Shown here piece after piece: positions 16,801 through 24,388 of a stretch of DNA of 64,000 nt. The stretch spans positions 676,596 through 740,595 of the forward strand of contig NZ_BMLV01000001.1 in assembly GCF_014645495.1 (NCBI RefSeq), given 5' to 3'. This DNA comes from Cloacibacterium rupense. Lineage in GTDB: Bacteria > Bacteroidota > Bacteroidia > Flavobacteriales > Weeksellaceae. Made by a program: the position numbers and the translations under genes. Under the pieces are notes generated by a model, which saw only the letters and a list, made by a program, of their open reading frames with translations, had not been told where the DNA came from and did not search any database. Each line of letters starts with the position of its first letter. Within the stretch, counting starts at the first letter, position 1.

Positions 16801-16933
16801 CTTGTGAAATATTATACACAAACTTATCAGAAATACCATCTTTTTCAGAAAAATTGATGAAACGATAAGCCAATTCTTGCGAATGAATCAGCGAGAAAAA
16901 GAAAAGCACAAAGAGAAAAAAACATCGTTTCAT
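13838..16933 (-). CDS. Propeller-sensor histidine kinase (LytS/YehU-like catalytic core)
   Basis: A 1031-residue inner-membrane kinase. After a signal peptide (~1-18) come two-component propeller repeats with recurring IWIGTxSGL motifs forming a large periplasmic beta-propeller (~25-690), a Y_Y_Y domain (~695-770; LEGLDKDFVE), one membrane helix (~778-798), and a His_kinase domain whose phospho-His lies in QMNPHFIFNSLNSIQ, followed by an HATPase with EDNGVGRKKAEEL. The architecture is like hybrid-type polysaccharide sensors but with a separate LytTR partner. Signal unknown. Confidence 0.93.
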   Translation of the reverse strand: MKRCFFLFVLFFFSLIHSQELAYRFINFSEKDGISDKFVYNISQDKKNRIWIGTQSGLYLFDGVKFKNIKSDKDIAGHQISNILQNVFVDSSGEIWLSSINALQILNPETQQFRSFNYNIEKLNEAISSNILNFCEAEKENVFVGTMKDYWFFINKKTGKTKHFIPQSQYLSDESKLITKIIKAGNWYYALSNNGIFKFNLNGVIVPIFNFENGKPTKNSFEDGYFNAKINSLILACGIDGIATLNLQTNQISYNTLKEEKTENADNRYFVNLVLPKAGDEIWFSSGTLGIYNLKNKKILSFKNSFQDDYSFKISNICKIFADRENNIWIGSYNGLAMLPWQNFQIKNVTLFNPFAKYFVEPFGSMKIGNEVLIANNTSNGLLWLNEKNEMNLIENPLLKGNFKALNGIQYLTKTKKNQIFGTSSLNLFQVDFQSKKLNYIPIKTSGVLGRIENDNLGNLYIASSNNGFYIYNISNKNLHHFNLWDIDKTIKTNSQNTISPRFKDKNGNIWFGKTESVYQYNPVVKKFKKLANQKAENTGAKIKLSQFFAEDSVGNIWISTNDNGIFKLSKDFKTLLNFNKQNSGLPSDFCGNLFFDKQGFLWIGTLSGLAKFDAKKGKNISVITMQNGLKESNSAVPINFSDDGNVYINHYASLSVIDLNHYQQNLLKPKTTISAIKILDKEIPFSENLKLKYFQNFITIDWFSDVYNNFNQNTFAYKLEGLDKDFVETKSNTISYSNLESGTYTFWVKSANNEGVWGEPTKITFTISAPFWKSWWFYTILGTLIFAGIYFFNRYKINQIKERAKLKTKFAQDIAALEMKALRAQMNPHFIFNSLNSIQNYILKNDSEKASQYLTKFSRLIRLILDHSNQNFITLSSEIQLLTLYIEMEDMRFEKHFESEISVDDNLDAEHILIPSMLIQPSVENAIWHGLLHKNEKGFLKIYFKKIDENLLEVTIEDNGVGRKKAEELRSKTSLRKKSYGTEITKNRIETLNKTSELQTSFEIIDLYNENENAAGTKVLIKIPFQKTML

Positions 16934-16973
16934 TATAATGCAATTTACTAAAAAGGATTAAACTAAGATGTTT

Positions 16974-16988
16974 TTTTGAGTATTTGGC
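16974..16988 (-). promoter_or_regulatory. Half-site resembling the LytTR direct repeat
   Basis: TTTTGAGTATTTGGC at 16974-16988 matches TTTTGAGAATTTGGC at 13064-13078 with one difference. It lies 41 bases upstream of the kinase start, where an autoregulatory site would be expected. The second copy 20 bp away is poor. Confidence 0.4.
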
Positions 16989-17055
16989 AAAAGAATTGAG
17001 TAATAAACAGTTTATATATTTTTATTTCAAAATCATTTAAATTTAATTAAACAAA

Positions 17056-17080
17056 AAACGCCACTTAAAAAGTGACGTTT
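17056..17080 (-). terminator. Intrinsic terminator of the membrane pyrophosphatase gene
   Basis: Arms 17056-17066 (AAACGCCACTT) and 17070-17080 (AAGTGACGTTT) pair with one mismatch. On the minus strand a T run follows. It begins 20 bases after the stop at 17101. Confidence 0.8.
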
Positions 17081-17100
17081 AAAAAATATTTCTCGGAAAG

Positions 17101-19422
17101 TTACTTACAACATTCGTAATGTAATGCTTTACAATCTTTTCCTTCTGCTTTGCATTCTTTCTTACATTCTTCAGAACAAGCGATTTTGCTATCGCAATTT
17201 TCTTTACTTGCGGTATTACAACAACTCCCGTGTAATGATGCAGTGTTCTTAGAAACTGCTTTTTGCAAAATTTCTATTTTTTCTTTTCTATCTTCTTGAA
17301 TTTTTTCAGAATAAATTTTAGCTAAAGTAGGTGCAATAACCAAAGAAACGATAGACATTAATTTAATCAAAATATTCATTGATGGTCCCGAAGTATCTTT
17401 GAAAGGGTCTCCTACGGTATCTCCTGTTACAGAAGCTTTGTGCTGGTCTGAACCTTTATAGAAGGTTTCTCCGTGAATTACTGCTCCTTTTTCAAAAGAT
17501 TTTTTGGCATTATCCCAAGCACCACCAGCATTGTTTTGAAACATTCCAAGTAAAACACCACTTGCAGTAGCACCAGCCAAGAAACCTCCTAGAACTTCAG
17601 GTCCCCAAATAAAACCTACTAATAGAGGCGTTACAATAGCAACAGAACCTGGCAATAACATTTTTTTGATAGATGCATCTGTAGAAATTGCTACACATTT
17701 ATCGTATTCTGGTTTCCCTGTACCTTCTAAAATACCTGGAATTTCTCTAAACTGACGTCTTACTTCTTCTACCATTGCCATTGCTGCTTGTCCTACGGCA
17801 TTAATTGCTAAAGATGAAAAGATAAAAGGAATCATTGCTCCGATAAATAAACCCGATAGTACATCAGCTTTGTAAATATCTATTCCATCTATCCCAGCAA
17901 TCCCCACAAAAGCTGCGAATAAAGCAAGTGCTGTAAGAGCAGCAGAAGCAATCGCAAATCCTTTCCCTGTAGCAGCTGTGGTATTTCCTACTGCATCTAG
18001 AATATCTGTTCTTTCTCTTACTTCTTTTGGCAATTCGCTCATTTCTGCAATTCCCCCTGCATTATCTGCAATAGGTCCAAATGCATCTATTGCCAATTGC
18101 ATAGCCGTGGTAGCCATCATTCCGGCAGCAGCAATTGCTACACCGTAGAGACCAGCACAAAGATAAGAGCCCCAGATTCCAGCAGCCAAGACCATCATTG
18201 GAAAAAGTGTAGACTCCATACCCACGGATAAGCCACCAATAATATTGGTAGCGTGGCCCGTAGAAGACTGATTAATAATACTCTTCACAGGTCTTTTTCC
18301 CATTGCTGTATAATATTCTGTAATAAAACTCATTAGAGTACCAACTACTAAACCTACCATTATGGCCCCAAAAACCCCAAGTTTAGTAAATTCAAAACCT
18401 CTAAGAGTCATATTTTCTGGCAAAAGATAATTCACTAAGAAGTATGAAACAATAGCGGTGATAATAATACTTCCCCAATTTCCTAGATTTAAAGCTTTTT
18501 GAACTTTTGCAGTTGTATCATCTGAAGCATCAGAAATTTTCACAAATAGAGTTCCTAGTATTGAAAATATAATTCCTAAACCAGCTATTAGCATTGGCAA
18601 AAGAATTGGAGCAAAACCTCCATAATTATCTATAGATTCTGTTTCTCTACCTAAAACCATGGTAGCCAAAACCGTTGCCACATAAGAACCGAAAAGGTCA
18701 GCTCCCATACCTGCAACATCTCCTACGTTATCTCCTACATTATCAGCAATGGTAGCAGGATTTCTTGGGTCATCTTCAGGAATTCCAGCTTCAACTTTTC
18801 CTACTAAATCAGCACCTACATCAGCAGCTTTGGTATAAATACCACCACCTACTCTAGCGAAAAGTGCAATAGATTCTGCACCTAGAGAAAAGCCAGTAAG
18901 AATTTCTATGGTTCTTTCCATTGCCACAGTATCTACATTAGAATCTGGAGCAAAAATTTGTTTGATAATTAAAAATAAAGCTCCTAAACCTAAAACAGCA
19001 AGGCCTGCAACCCCCATTCCCATTACAGAACCTCCCGTAAAAGAAACTTTGAGGGCCTTTGAAAGTGATGTTTTGGCAGCTTCTGCAGTTCTTACATTGG
19101 CTTTTGTAGCAATTTTCATCCCAATAAAGCCAGCAGTTGCACTGAAAACAGCACCAATAATAAAAGCTACCCCAATACTCCAATGTGAATTGGCATTGCT
19201 ATAGCCCATAATTCCTAATAAAATAGAAACAATAATCACAAAATACGTAAGTATACGATATTCTGCTTTCAAAAAAGCCATTGCACCATCTGCAATGTGA
19301 CCACTGATTGTTTGCATTTTTTCACTTCCTGCAGGTTGCTTACTGACCCAAGTCCCTTTAATAAAAGTGTAAAAAAGAGCAATTAAGCCAAAAACAGGCA
19401 CCAAATAAAATAGTAAATCCAT
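17101..19422 (-). CDS. hppA: Membrane-bound ion-pumping pyrophosphatase
   Basis: A 773-residue, ~16-helix integral membrane pyrophosphatase that couples PPi hydrolysis to Na+ or H+ export. The substrate signature [18 protein letters not shown] and the mirrored DNAGGIAEM acidic cluster are present. [10 protein letters not shown] has Ala where K+-independent enzymes have Lys, so K+ stimulation is expected. Odd: the last ~45 residues after the family's normal end are hydrophilic and hold nine Cys (SCCN, ENC, IAC, EEC, KEC, KDC, ECC). The soluble pyrophosphatase is the next gene upstream. Na+ versus H+ cannot be settled by eye. Confidence 0.94.
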   Translation of the reverse strand: MDLLFYLVPVFGLIALFYTFIKGTWVSKQPAGSEKMQTISGHIADGAMAFLKAEYRILTYFVIIVSILLGIMGYSNANSHWSIGVAFIIGAVFSATAGFIGMKIATKANVRTAEAAKTSLSKALKVSFTGGSVMGMGVAGLAVLGLGALFLIIKQIFAPDSNVDTVAMERTIEILTGFSLGAESIALFARVGGGIYTKAADVGADLVGKVEAGIPEDDPRNPATIADNVGDNVGDVAGMGADLFGSYVATVLATMVLGRETESIDNYGGFAPILLPMLIAGLGIIFSILGTLFVKISDASDDTTAKVQKALNLGNWGSIIITAIVSYFLVNYLLPENMTLRGFEFTKLGVFGAIMVGLVVGTLMSFITEYYTAMGKRPVKSIINQSSTGHATNIIGGLSVGMESTLFPMMVLAAGIWGSYLCAGLYGVAIAAAGMMATTAMQLAIDAFGPIADNAGGIAEMSELPKEVRERTDILDAVGNTTAATGKGFAIASAALTALALFAAFVGIAGIDGIDIYKADVLSGLFIGAMIPFIFSSLAINAVGQAAMAMVEEVRRQFREIPGILEGTGKPEYDKCVAISTDASIKKMLLPGSVAIVTPLLVGFIWGPEVLGGFLAGATASGVLLGMFQNNAGGAWDNAKKSFEKGAVIHGETFYKGSDQHKASVTGDTVGDPFKDTSGPSMNILIKLMSIVSLVIAPTLAKIYSEKIQEDRKEKIEILQKAVSKNTASLHGSCCNTASKENCDSKIACSEECKKECKAEGKDCKALHYECCK

Positions 19423-19549
19423 ATATTAATTTTTGTTAAAATTTAGTTGGCTCTAATATAATAAAATCTCTCAAACAAAAAATAATATGATAAAAATCAT
19501 ATTTAAAAACTGATTTTTATCTTATTTTTCGATAAAAATCATAAAAAAA

Positions 19550-19566
19550 CCGAGCTAATTGCTCGG
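19550..19566 (-). terminator. Intrinsic terminator of ppa
   Basis: CCGAGC / GCTCGG stem (19550-19555, 19561-19566) with a 5-base loop. On the minus strand a T7 run follows at 19543-19549. Placed 33 bases after the ppa stop. Confidence 0.85.
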
Positions 19567-19598
19567 CATGTTATAACTTTGATTGATTTTGTACTTTT

Positions 19599-20216
19599 TT
19601 ATAAAGAACCACCAAATTTGTCTGAATAATCTTTAAGAGAAGCATTAATTACTTCTTTTGCATGTTCAGCACCATATATTTCTTCTATTCTACAAGTCGC
19701 TTCTTCGTATGGTAAATTCTTGTAAGTTAAGAAGTAATGCTTCAGTCTGAAAACTTCAGCTTGAGGCAATTCTGAAATATCTTTCATATGCCCATATACT
19801 TGATCTCCAACCATTACCGCTACAATTTTATCATCAGCTTCCCCTTTATCAATCATTTTAAAACCACCAATAGGAATAGCATCCATTAACAAACCACCAG
19901 AGTGAATATTGTGGCTACAAAGTACCAAAATATCAAGTGGGTCGTGGTCACCTTCAGAAACATCTGTAGCACCTTCTCTAATGGCTAATTTTTTTACTTC
20001 TTCGTGGCAATATGTTCTAGGAATAAACCCATAAAGTGCTGGAATAATATTTGAAAATTTCTGTGGTCTATCTACTTTTAAGTAACCACTTTTTTTATCT
20101 ACTTCGTATTTTATGGTATCCGAAGGAACAATCTCAATGAAAGTATTTACCACATTTGGAGCATCTTCTCCTGCAGAAATTCCGTGCCATGGATGTGCTT
20201 TAAAATTTGGAATCAT
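19599..20216 (-). CDS. ppa: Soluble inorganic pyrophosphatase (family I)
   Basis: A 205-residue cytosolic family I pyrophosphatase hydrolysing PPi to 2 Pi with Mg2+. The active-site Asp cluster DHDPLDILV and the phosphate-binding DKKSGYLKVDRP segment are clear. It is slightly longer than the usual 175 residues because of N- and C-terminal extensions, normal for Bacteroidetes. It lies upstream of hppA on the same strand, separated by a terminator, so the two can be regulated separately. Confidence 0.95.
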   Translation of the reverse strand: MIPNFKAHPWHGISAGEDAPNVVNTFIEIVPSDTIKYEVDKKSGYLKVDRPQKFSNIIPALYGFIPRTYCHEEVKKLAIREGATDVSEGDHDPLDILVLCSHNIHSGGLLMDAIPIGGFKMIDKGEADDKIVAVMVGDQVYGHMKDISELPQAEVFRLKHYFLTYKNLPYEEATCRIEEIYGAEHAKEVINASLKDYSDKFGGSL

Positions 20217-20247
20217 AATTTTTTTTTAGTTTTATATATTAATTCAT

Positions 20248-20760
20248 TTAATTGACTAGTAACGCTTCTTTTCTCAAATCTTCTATGGTTTCTGCGATAT
20301 AATCACCTCCTTCTACATAGTTCATCAATAACACGGTCTTATAATCCTTCAATGTCGCATTAGAATTAAGATTTTCATAGGTCTTTCTTAGGAGTAAAAG
20401 AATATTATTTTTAGAAGCTACGATATTTTCCCAAGAATTTTTAGAAATATACAATTGCTGAGAAGCATTGTACTCGAATTCCTCTGAAATGCTTTTTTCT
20501 AGCAGATAGATCAGTTCATGAATTTCTAATTCTGAATCAAATTTGCCTACTAAGTTAGACGGTTTCATTCTTTCTAGGAAGAGCGTCATTCTTTCGTATG
20601 CTTGTATTTTTAAATTCCCATTAGATTTAATGGTCAAAAGCTTTAATTCTCTGTTCTTTAATTTAATGTAATTGTACACAAATTGCCTTAAAAGTACAAT
20701 TATAGGAAGTGCAATAATCAGTGCAAAAGCATAGGGCATTAAATTTTCAAAATCCATCAT
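20248..20760 (-). CDS. Conserved hypothetical protein with N-terminal membrane helix
   Basis: A 170-residue protein with one membrane helix at ~8-28 (MPYAFALIIALPIIVLLRQF) and a helical cytoplasmic part (MTLFLERMKPSNLVGKFDSE). I do not recognise a functional family, but the layout and the MERMKPSNLV-like segment recur in Flavobacteriia, next to ppa. Met2 is an equally likely start. 31 bases separate it from ppa, so they probably share a transcript. Confidence 0.7.
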   Translation of the reverse strand: MMDFENLMPYAFALIIALPIIVLLRQFVYNYIKLKNRELKLLTIKSNGNLKIQAYERMTLFLERMKPSNLVGKFDSELEIHELIYLLEKSISEEFEYNASQQLYISKNSWENIVASKNNILLLLRKTYENLNSNATLKDYKTVLLMNYVEGGDYIAETIEDLRKEALLVN

Positions 20761-20837
20761 TTAATAAGAAATGTGGTGCAAATGTAATGATAATTAGTGT
20801 TTAATGAAAATGTTATCTAGAAATTCAACATTTCTGC

Positions 20838-21515
20838 TTACAATAAACCTTGTTCTGAGAAACTAAAAAAAGAATTTTCACCAATGATGAAATGGTCTAG
20901 AAGTTTAATATCTAACAAATCTCCTGCTTCTTTTATTCTTCTGGTGATAGAAATATCTGCTTGACTAGGGTTCAAATTACCTGTAGGATGATTGTGAGCA
21001 ACTACTACTGAGGTTGCAAAATGCTCTATTGCAACTCTAAAGATAACCCTTACATCTACCAAAGTACCTGAAATACCACCTTTTGAAATTTGAGTCTTAT
21101 AAATGACATGATTTTTTTGGTTCAAAAAAATGGCCCAAAACTCTTCAGTTTGTAAATCTGAAAGATACTGAGAGAAAATTTTATACATATCATTCACAGA
21201 AGTTATTTTTTCTTTTTCTGGAATTTCTTGTGCCGCTTTTCGTCTCCCAATTTCTAGTGCAGCAGCTACAGAAATGGCTTTTGCTTCTCCTATTCCTTTG
21301 AATTTCATTAAATCTTTGATAGATAGTTTACTCAGTTTTTGCCAATTGTAATCTACACTTGCCAGAATTTTCCTTGCTAATTCTACTGCAGAATCTTCAT
21401 TATTTCCACTTCCTAAAATGATGGCCAATAATTCTGAATCTGAAAGTGAAGATTTTCCTTTCAAAAGAAATTTTTCTCTTGGTCTGTCATCTTCTGCAAG
21501 AAATTTAATGCTCAT
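20838..21515 (-). CDS. radC: RadC/UPF0758 JAB-domain protein
   Basis: A 225-residue protein with an N-terminal helix-hairpin-helix region (~1-85; LMKFKGIGEAKAISVAAALE) and a C-terminal JAB/MPN metalloprotease-like domain carrying the JAMM-type motif AHNHPTGNLNPSQAD. A role in DNA repair was proposed from E. coli but is doubtful; the biochemical function is unknown. I use the ATG at 21515 (MSIKFLAEDDRPREK), because the sequence upstream is repeat DNA and would only add a repetitive tail. Confidence 0.9.
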   Translation of the reverse strand: MSIKFLAEDDRPREKFLLKGKSSLSDSELLAIILGSGNNEDSAVELARKILASVDYNWQKLSKLSIKDLMKFKGIGEAKAISVAAALEIGRRKAAQEIPEKEKITSVNDMYKIFSQYLSDLQTEEFWAIFLNQKNHVIYKTQISKGGISGTLVDVRVIFRVAIEHFATSVVVAHNHPTGNLNPSQADISITRRIKEAGDLLDIKLLDHFIIGENSFFSFSEQGLL

Positions 21516-21530
21516 ATTCGTTATTAGTTT

Positions 21531-21580
21531 GGTTTGATGTGGTTTGATGTGGTTTGAAATGGTTTGAAATGGTTTGACTT
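21531..21580. repeat. 10-bp tandem repeat upstream of radC
   Basis: Five tandem decamers, GGTTTGATGT twice, GGTTTGAAAT twice, GGTTTGACTT once. The same unit in reverse (TTTCAAACC type) recurs near 55435-55464. The array lies in the presumed radC leader. Confidence 0.85.
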
Positions 21581-21585
21581 TCAAA

Positions 21586-21648
21586 CTTCGTACTTCTAAT
21601 TTTGTACTTTTGAATTCGTACTTCTGAATTCGTACTTCTGACTTATAA
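21586..21648. repeat. 7-bp tandem array between lolD-like gene and radC
   Basis: Nine head-to-tail heptamers in 63 bp (plus view): CTTCGTA, CTTCTAA, TTTTGTA, CTTTTGA, ATTCGTA, CTTCTGA, ATTCGTA, CTTCTGA, CTTATAA. On the minus strand the unit reads AAGTACG/AAGTCAG. The array runs into the stop codon of the ABC-transporter gene. Same family as 22425-22459, 31521-31583 and 62321-62355. Confidence 0.85.
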
Positions 21649-22308
21649 AATCATTCCGTCTTTCATGACTAATTTTCTATCAGTGCTTTCCGCTAATTCT
21701 TTGTTGTGGGTTACGATTACAAAAGTTTGGTTGTATTTATCTCTTAAATCAAAAAATAATTGATGAAGTGCATCTGCATTTTTGGAATCTAAATTTCCTG
21801 TAGGTTCGTCTGCAAAGATAATTTTTGGTGAATTGATTAAAGCTCTAGCAACAGCTACACGCTGTGCTTCACCGCCTGAAAGTTCTTTGGGTCTATGGTC
21901 TACTCTATGGGCAATGTGCAATTCTTCGAAGAGTTGAAAAGCTTTGTCCATCGATTCTTTTTCATTTTTTCCAGAAATTCTAGTGGGCAACAATACGTTT
22001 TCTAGTGCCGTAAATTCTGGTAACAACTGATGATGCTGAAATACAAATCCTATGTTTTGATTTCTGAATTTAGAAATTTCTCTATCACTCATTTTCAGGA
22101 AAGATTGCTCTGCCAAAGTGAGTTGGGTATTGTATTTATCCGGGTTGGTAGGCAAATCTAGTGTGCCTAGAATTTGTAGCAAGGTAGATTTACCAGCGCC
22201 AGATTCTCCTACTATAGATACTATTTCGCCCGTTTTGATTTCTAAATCTACACCTTTTAAGACTTCTAATTGCCCGTATGACTTATGAATATTGGTTGCT
22301 TTAATCAT
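21643..22308 (-). CDS. ABC transporter ATP-binding protein, LolD-like
   Basis: A 221-residue ATPase with Walker [10 protein letters not shown], signature [10 protein letters not shown], Walker [14 protein letters not shown] and the H-loop VTHN. The length and motif spelling fit the LolD/MacB group, which powers lipoprotein release from, or efflux at, the inner membrane. No permease gene is adjacent, so the partner is elsewhere. The stop lies in the 7-bp repeat array. Confidence 0.9.
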   Translation of the reverse strand: MIKATNIHKSYGQLEVLKGVDLEIKTGEIVSIVGESGAGKSTLLQILGTLDLPTNPDKYNTQLTLAEQSFLKMSDREISKFRNQNIGFVFQHHQLLPEFTALENVLLPTRISGKNEKESMDKAFQLFEELHIAHRVDHRPKELSGGEAQRVAVARALINSPKIIFADEPTGNLDSKNADALHQLFFDLRDKYNQTFVIVTHNKELAESTDRKLVMKDGMIL

Positions 22309-22388
22309 AGTTCAAAAATAGTAAATAGATTTGAGATTTACTCACGATTTTATTTGATAATTTTGGAGTTTGTGAATGCTCCGCATTT

Positions 22389-22409
22389 GAGATTCGAGAT
22401 TTGAGATTT
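22389..22409. repeat. Short 7-bp array (GAGATTT type)
   Basis: GAGATTC, GAGATTT, GAGATTT in tandem, part of the 474-bp gene-free stretch between the LolD-like gene and pdhC. Confidence 0.5.
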
Positions 22410-22424
22410 TTTCAAATTTGTTGG

Positions 22425-22459
22425 AAGATGGAAGTCAGAAGTTAGGAGTACAAAGTTGG
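22425..22459. repeat. 7-bp tandem array (AAGATGG/AAGTCAG type)
   Basis: Five heptamers in a row: AAGATGG, AAGTCAG, AAGTTAG, GAGTACA, AAGTTGG. AAGATGG is the same unit that appears three times inside the copper ATPase gene. Confidence 0.75.
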
Positions 22460-22571
22460 ATCTTTCACTAGAAAATGTTAAATTTCATCAAAAGTTGCTT
22501 ACTGAAATCAAGGTAAAATTTGTTTGATAATGGAGAGTTCTCCTATGAAAAAGTATATTTCTATAAAAAAA

Positions 22572-22724
22572 GGAGCGTTTCCGCGTAAGTGATTGTAGCA
22601 GAAACCCCGCAATGAATGGCGCGAGCGAAGCGAGCGGCGATGAATGAGGAGTTGTAGCGGAAAGCACGGTCCCGTTATAAAATAGCTTTGGATATTAGCT
22701 TTGGTTTTATAACGGGATACGCCC
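22572..22724 (+). other. Structured GC-rich intergenic element (three-way junction candidate)
   Basis: Nested pairing: outer GG(A)GCGT 22572-22578 with ACGCCC 22719-22724; TTCCGC 22579-22584 with GCGGAA 22657-22662; and a perfect 13-bp hairpin TCCCGTTATAAAA 22670-22682 with 22705-22717. The first arm encloses a direct repeat GCGAGC-GAA-GCGAGC. It is far richer in G+C than its surroundings and contains no plausible gene. From general familiarity with Flavobacteriia spacers I suspect a dispersed element. Strand is assigned arbitrarily. Confidence 0.6.
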
Positions 22725-22733
22725 AGACAAAAA

Positions 22734-22759
22734 AATCCCTCCAAAAATTTGGAAGGATT
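22734..22759 (-). terminator. Intrinsic terminator of pdhC
   Basis: AATCCCTCCAAA / TTTGGAAGGATT with one mismatch and a 2-base loop. On the minus strand a T run follows at 22727-22733. It lies 24 bases past the pdhC stop. Confidence 0.85.
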
Positions 22760-22782
22760 TTGTAAAATATAACTGTGAGATT

Positions 22783-24384
22783 TTACAGTAACATGGTAAG
22801 TGGGCTTTCTAGGTAAGTTCTCAAAGTTTGTAAGAACTGAGCACCTGTAGCACCATCTACCACTCTGTGGTCGCAAGCTAAAGACAATTTCATGGTGTTT
22901 CCTACAACGATTTGTCCGTTTTTAACCACTGGTTTTTCTATAATTGCACCTACTGAAAGGATACAAGAATTCGGTTGATTGATGATTGAAGTAAATGTTT
23001 CGATACCAAACATACCTAGGTTAGAAATAGAAAAAGTAGAACCTTCCATTTCGTTGGCTTTCAAAGCTTTAGTTTTAGCTCTAGAAGCCATATCTTTTAC
23101 CGATGCAGAAATCTGGTTGTAGGTCATAAAATCTGTATTTTTAAGTACAGGAACTACTAAACCATCTGGAACTGCTACTGCAACACCTACATTGATATTC
23201 CCGTGGTGGATGATTTTATCACCTGCCCAAGAAGAATTAATCTGAGGATGTTTTCTTAGTGCCAAAGCAGTAGCTTTGATCACCATATCGTTGAAAGAAA
23301 CTTTGGTATCTGGTAAACTATTAAGCTCTTTTCTAGCTTCGATAGCTTTGTCCATATTAATTTCTACCATTAAGTAATAGTGAGGAGCAGTGAATTTACT
23401 TTCAGCTAATCTCTTCGCAATTATGTTTCTCATTTGAGAATTTTGAGTTTCTGTAGTTTCGCCAGCTACGAAATTTACGGCAACTTGTGCAGCAGGAGCA
23501 GAAACTGGTGTAGAAGCAGCTTGTGCAGGCGCAGCACTTGGTTGATAATTTTCTATATCTTTTTTAACGATTCTTCCGTTATCTCCACTTCCTTTAACTG
23601 TAGAAATATCAATTCCTTTTTCAGAAGCCATTTTTTTGGCTAGAGGAGAGATATTGATTCTACCGCCAGTTGAAGCACTTGCAACTACAGGAGCTGAAGC
23701 AGCAACCGCAGGAGCAGAAGCTTGAGAAGTTTCTGCAGCAACAGGAGCAGCTACTTTACCACCACCAGCTACAACAGCAGAAACATCTGTTCCCGCAGGG
23801 CCGATAATGGCTAAAATATCATCTACTTTAGTTGAACTACCTTCTGCAACACCTGCAAACAATAGTGTACCATTAAATTCAGATTCAAAATCTTGAACTG
23901 CTTTATCGGTTTCTATTTCTGCAAGGATATCGCCTTCTTTTACGGTATCGCCTACGTTTTTGTGCCATTTAGCTACTTTACCTTCCGTCATGGTATCAGA
24001 AAGTCTTGGCATAGTAATTACTTCTACGCCAGCAGGAATTTCTGCAGCAGCAGAAGCAGCAGGTGCTGGAGTTTCATGAGCTACCGGGGCAGCCTCTACA
24101 ACTGGTGCAGCTGCGGTACCACCAATCAATGAAGAAACATCTTCGCCGGCGTTACCAATAATTGCTAAAACGCTATCTACCGGAGCGTTGCTTCCTTCTT
24201 CAACACCAATATATAATAGAGTACCATTGAATTCAGATTCGAAATCTTGTACTGCTTTATCAGTTTCTATTTCGGCTAAAACATCGCCTTCTTTTACGGA
24301 ATCTCCTACTTTTTTATGCCATTTTGATACTTTCCCTTCCGTCATTGTATCAGAAAGTCTTGGCATAGTGATTACTTCAGCCAT
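22783..24384 (-). CDS. pdhC: Pyruvate dehydrogenase E2, dihydrolipoamide acetyltransferase
   Basis: A 533-residue E2 core subunit that passes the acetyl group to CoA. It has two lipoyl domains (~1-80 and ~125-200; lipoylated Lys in the two ETDKA motifs), Ala/Pro-rich linkers, a peripheral subunit-binding domain (NISPLAKKMASEKGIDI ... DNGRIVKKDI) and a C-terminal acyltransferase domain ending in the catalytic DHRVVDGATGAQFL. It starts 4 bases after pdhA stops, so one operon. E1-beta and E3 genes are not in the window. Confidence 0.96.
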   Translation of the reverse strand: MAEVITMPRLSDTMTEGKVSKWHKKVGDSVKEGDVLAEIETDKAVQDFESEFNGTLLYIGVEEGSNAPVDSVLAIIGNAGEDVSSLIGGTAAAPVVEAAPVAHETPAPAASAAAEIPAGVEVITMPRLSDTMTEGKVAKWHKNVGDTVKEGDILAEIETDKAVQDFESEFNGTLLFAGVAEGSSTKVDDILAIIGPAGTDVSAVVAGGGKVAAPVAAETSQASAPAVAASAPVVASASTGGRINISPLAKKMASEKGIDISTVKGSGDNGRIVKKDIENYQPSAAPAQAASTPVSAPAAQVAVNFVAGETTETQNSQMRNIIAKRLAESKFTAPHYYLMVEINMDKAIEARKELNSLPDTKVSFNDMVIKATALALRKHPQINSSWAGDKIIHHGNINVGVAVAVPDGLVVPVLKNTDFMTYNQISASVKDMASRAKTKALKANEMEGSTFSISNLGMFGIETFTSIINQPNSCILSVGAIIEKPVVKNGQIVVGNTMKLSLACDHRVVDGATGAQFLQTLRTYLESPLTMLL

Positions 24385-24388
24385 ATTT

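Noticed and set aside
21516-21584. N-terminal extension of RadC
   Set aside because: Encoded by the decamer repeats, and the known family start MSIKFLAEDDRPREK follows.
21531-21648. CRISPR array
   Set aside because: Units are 7 or 10 bp with no spacers and no cas genes are near.
22572-22724. A tRNA, rRNA fragment or insertion-sequence end
   Set aside because: No cloverleaf, no CCA end, no transposase remnant or target duplication seen.
22508-22876. A 122-codon open frame on the minus strand across the spacer and pdhC end
   Set aside because: It runs through the structured element and the terminator and overlaps pdhC in another frame; composition is not protein-like.
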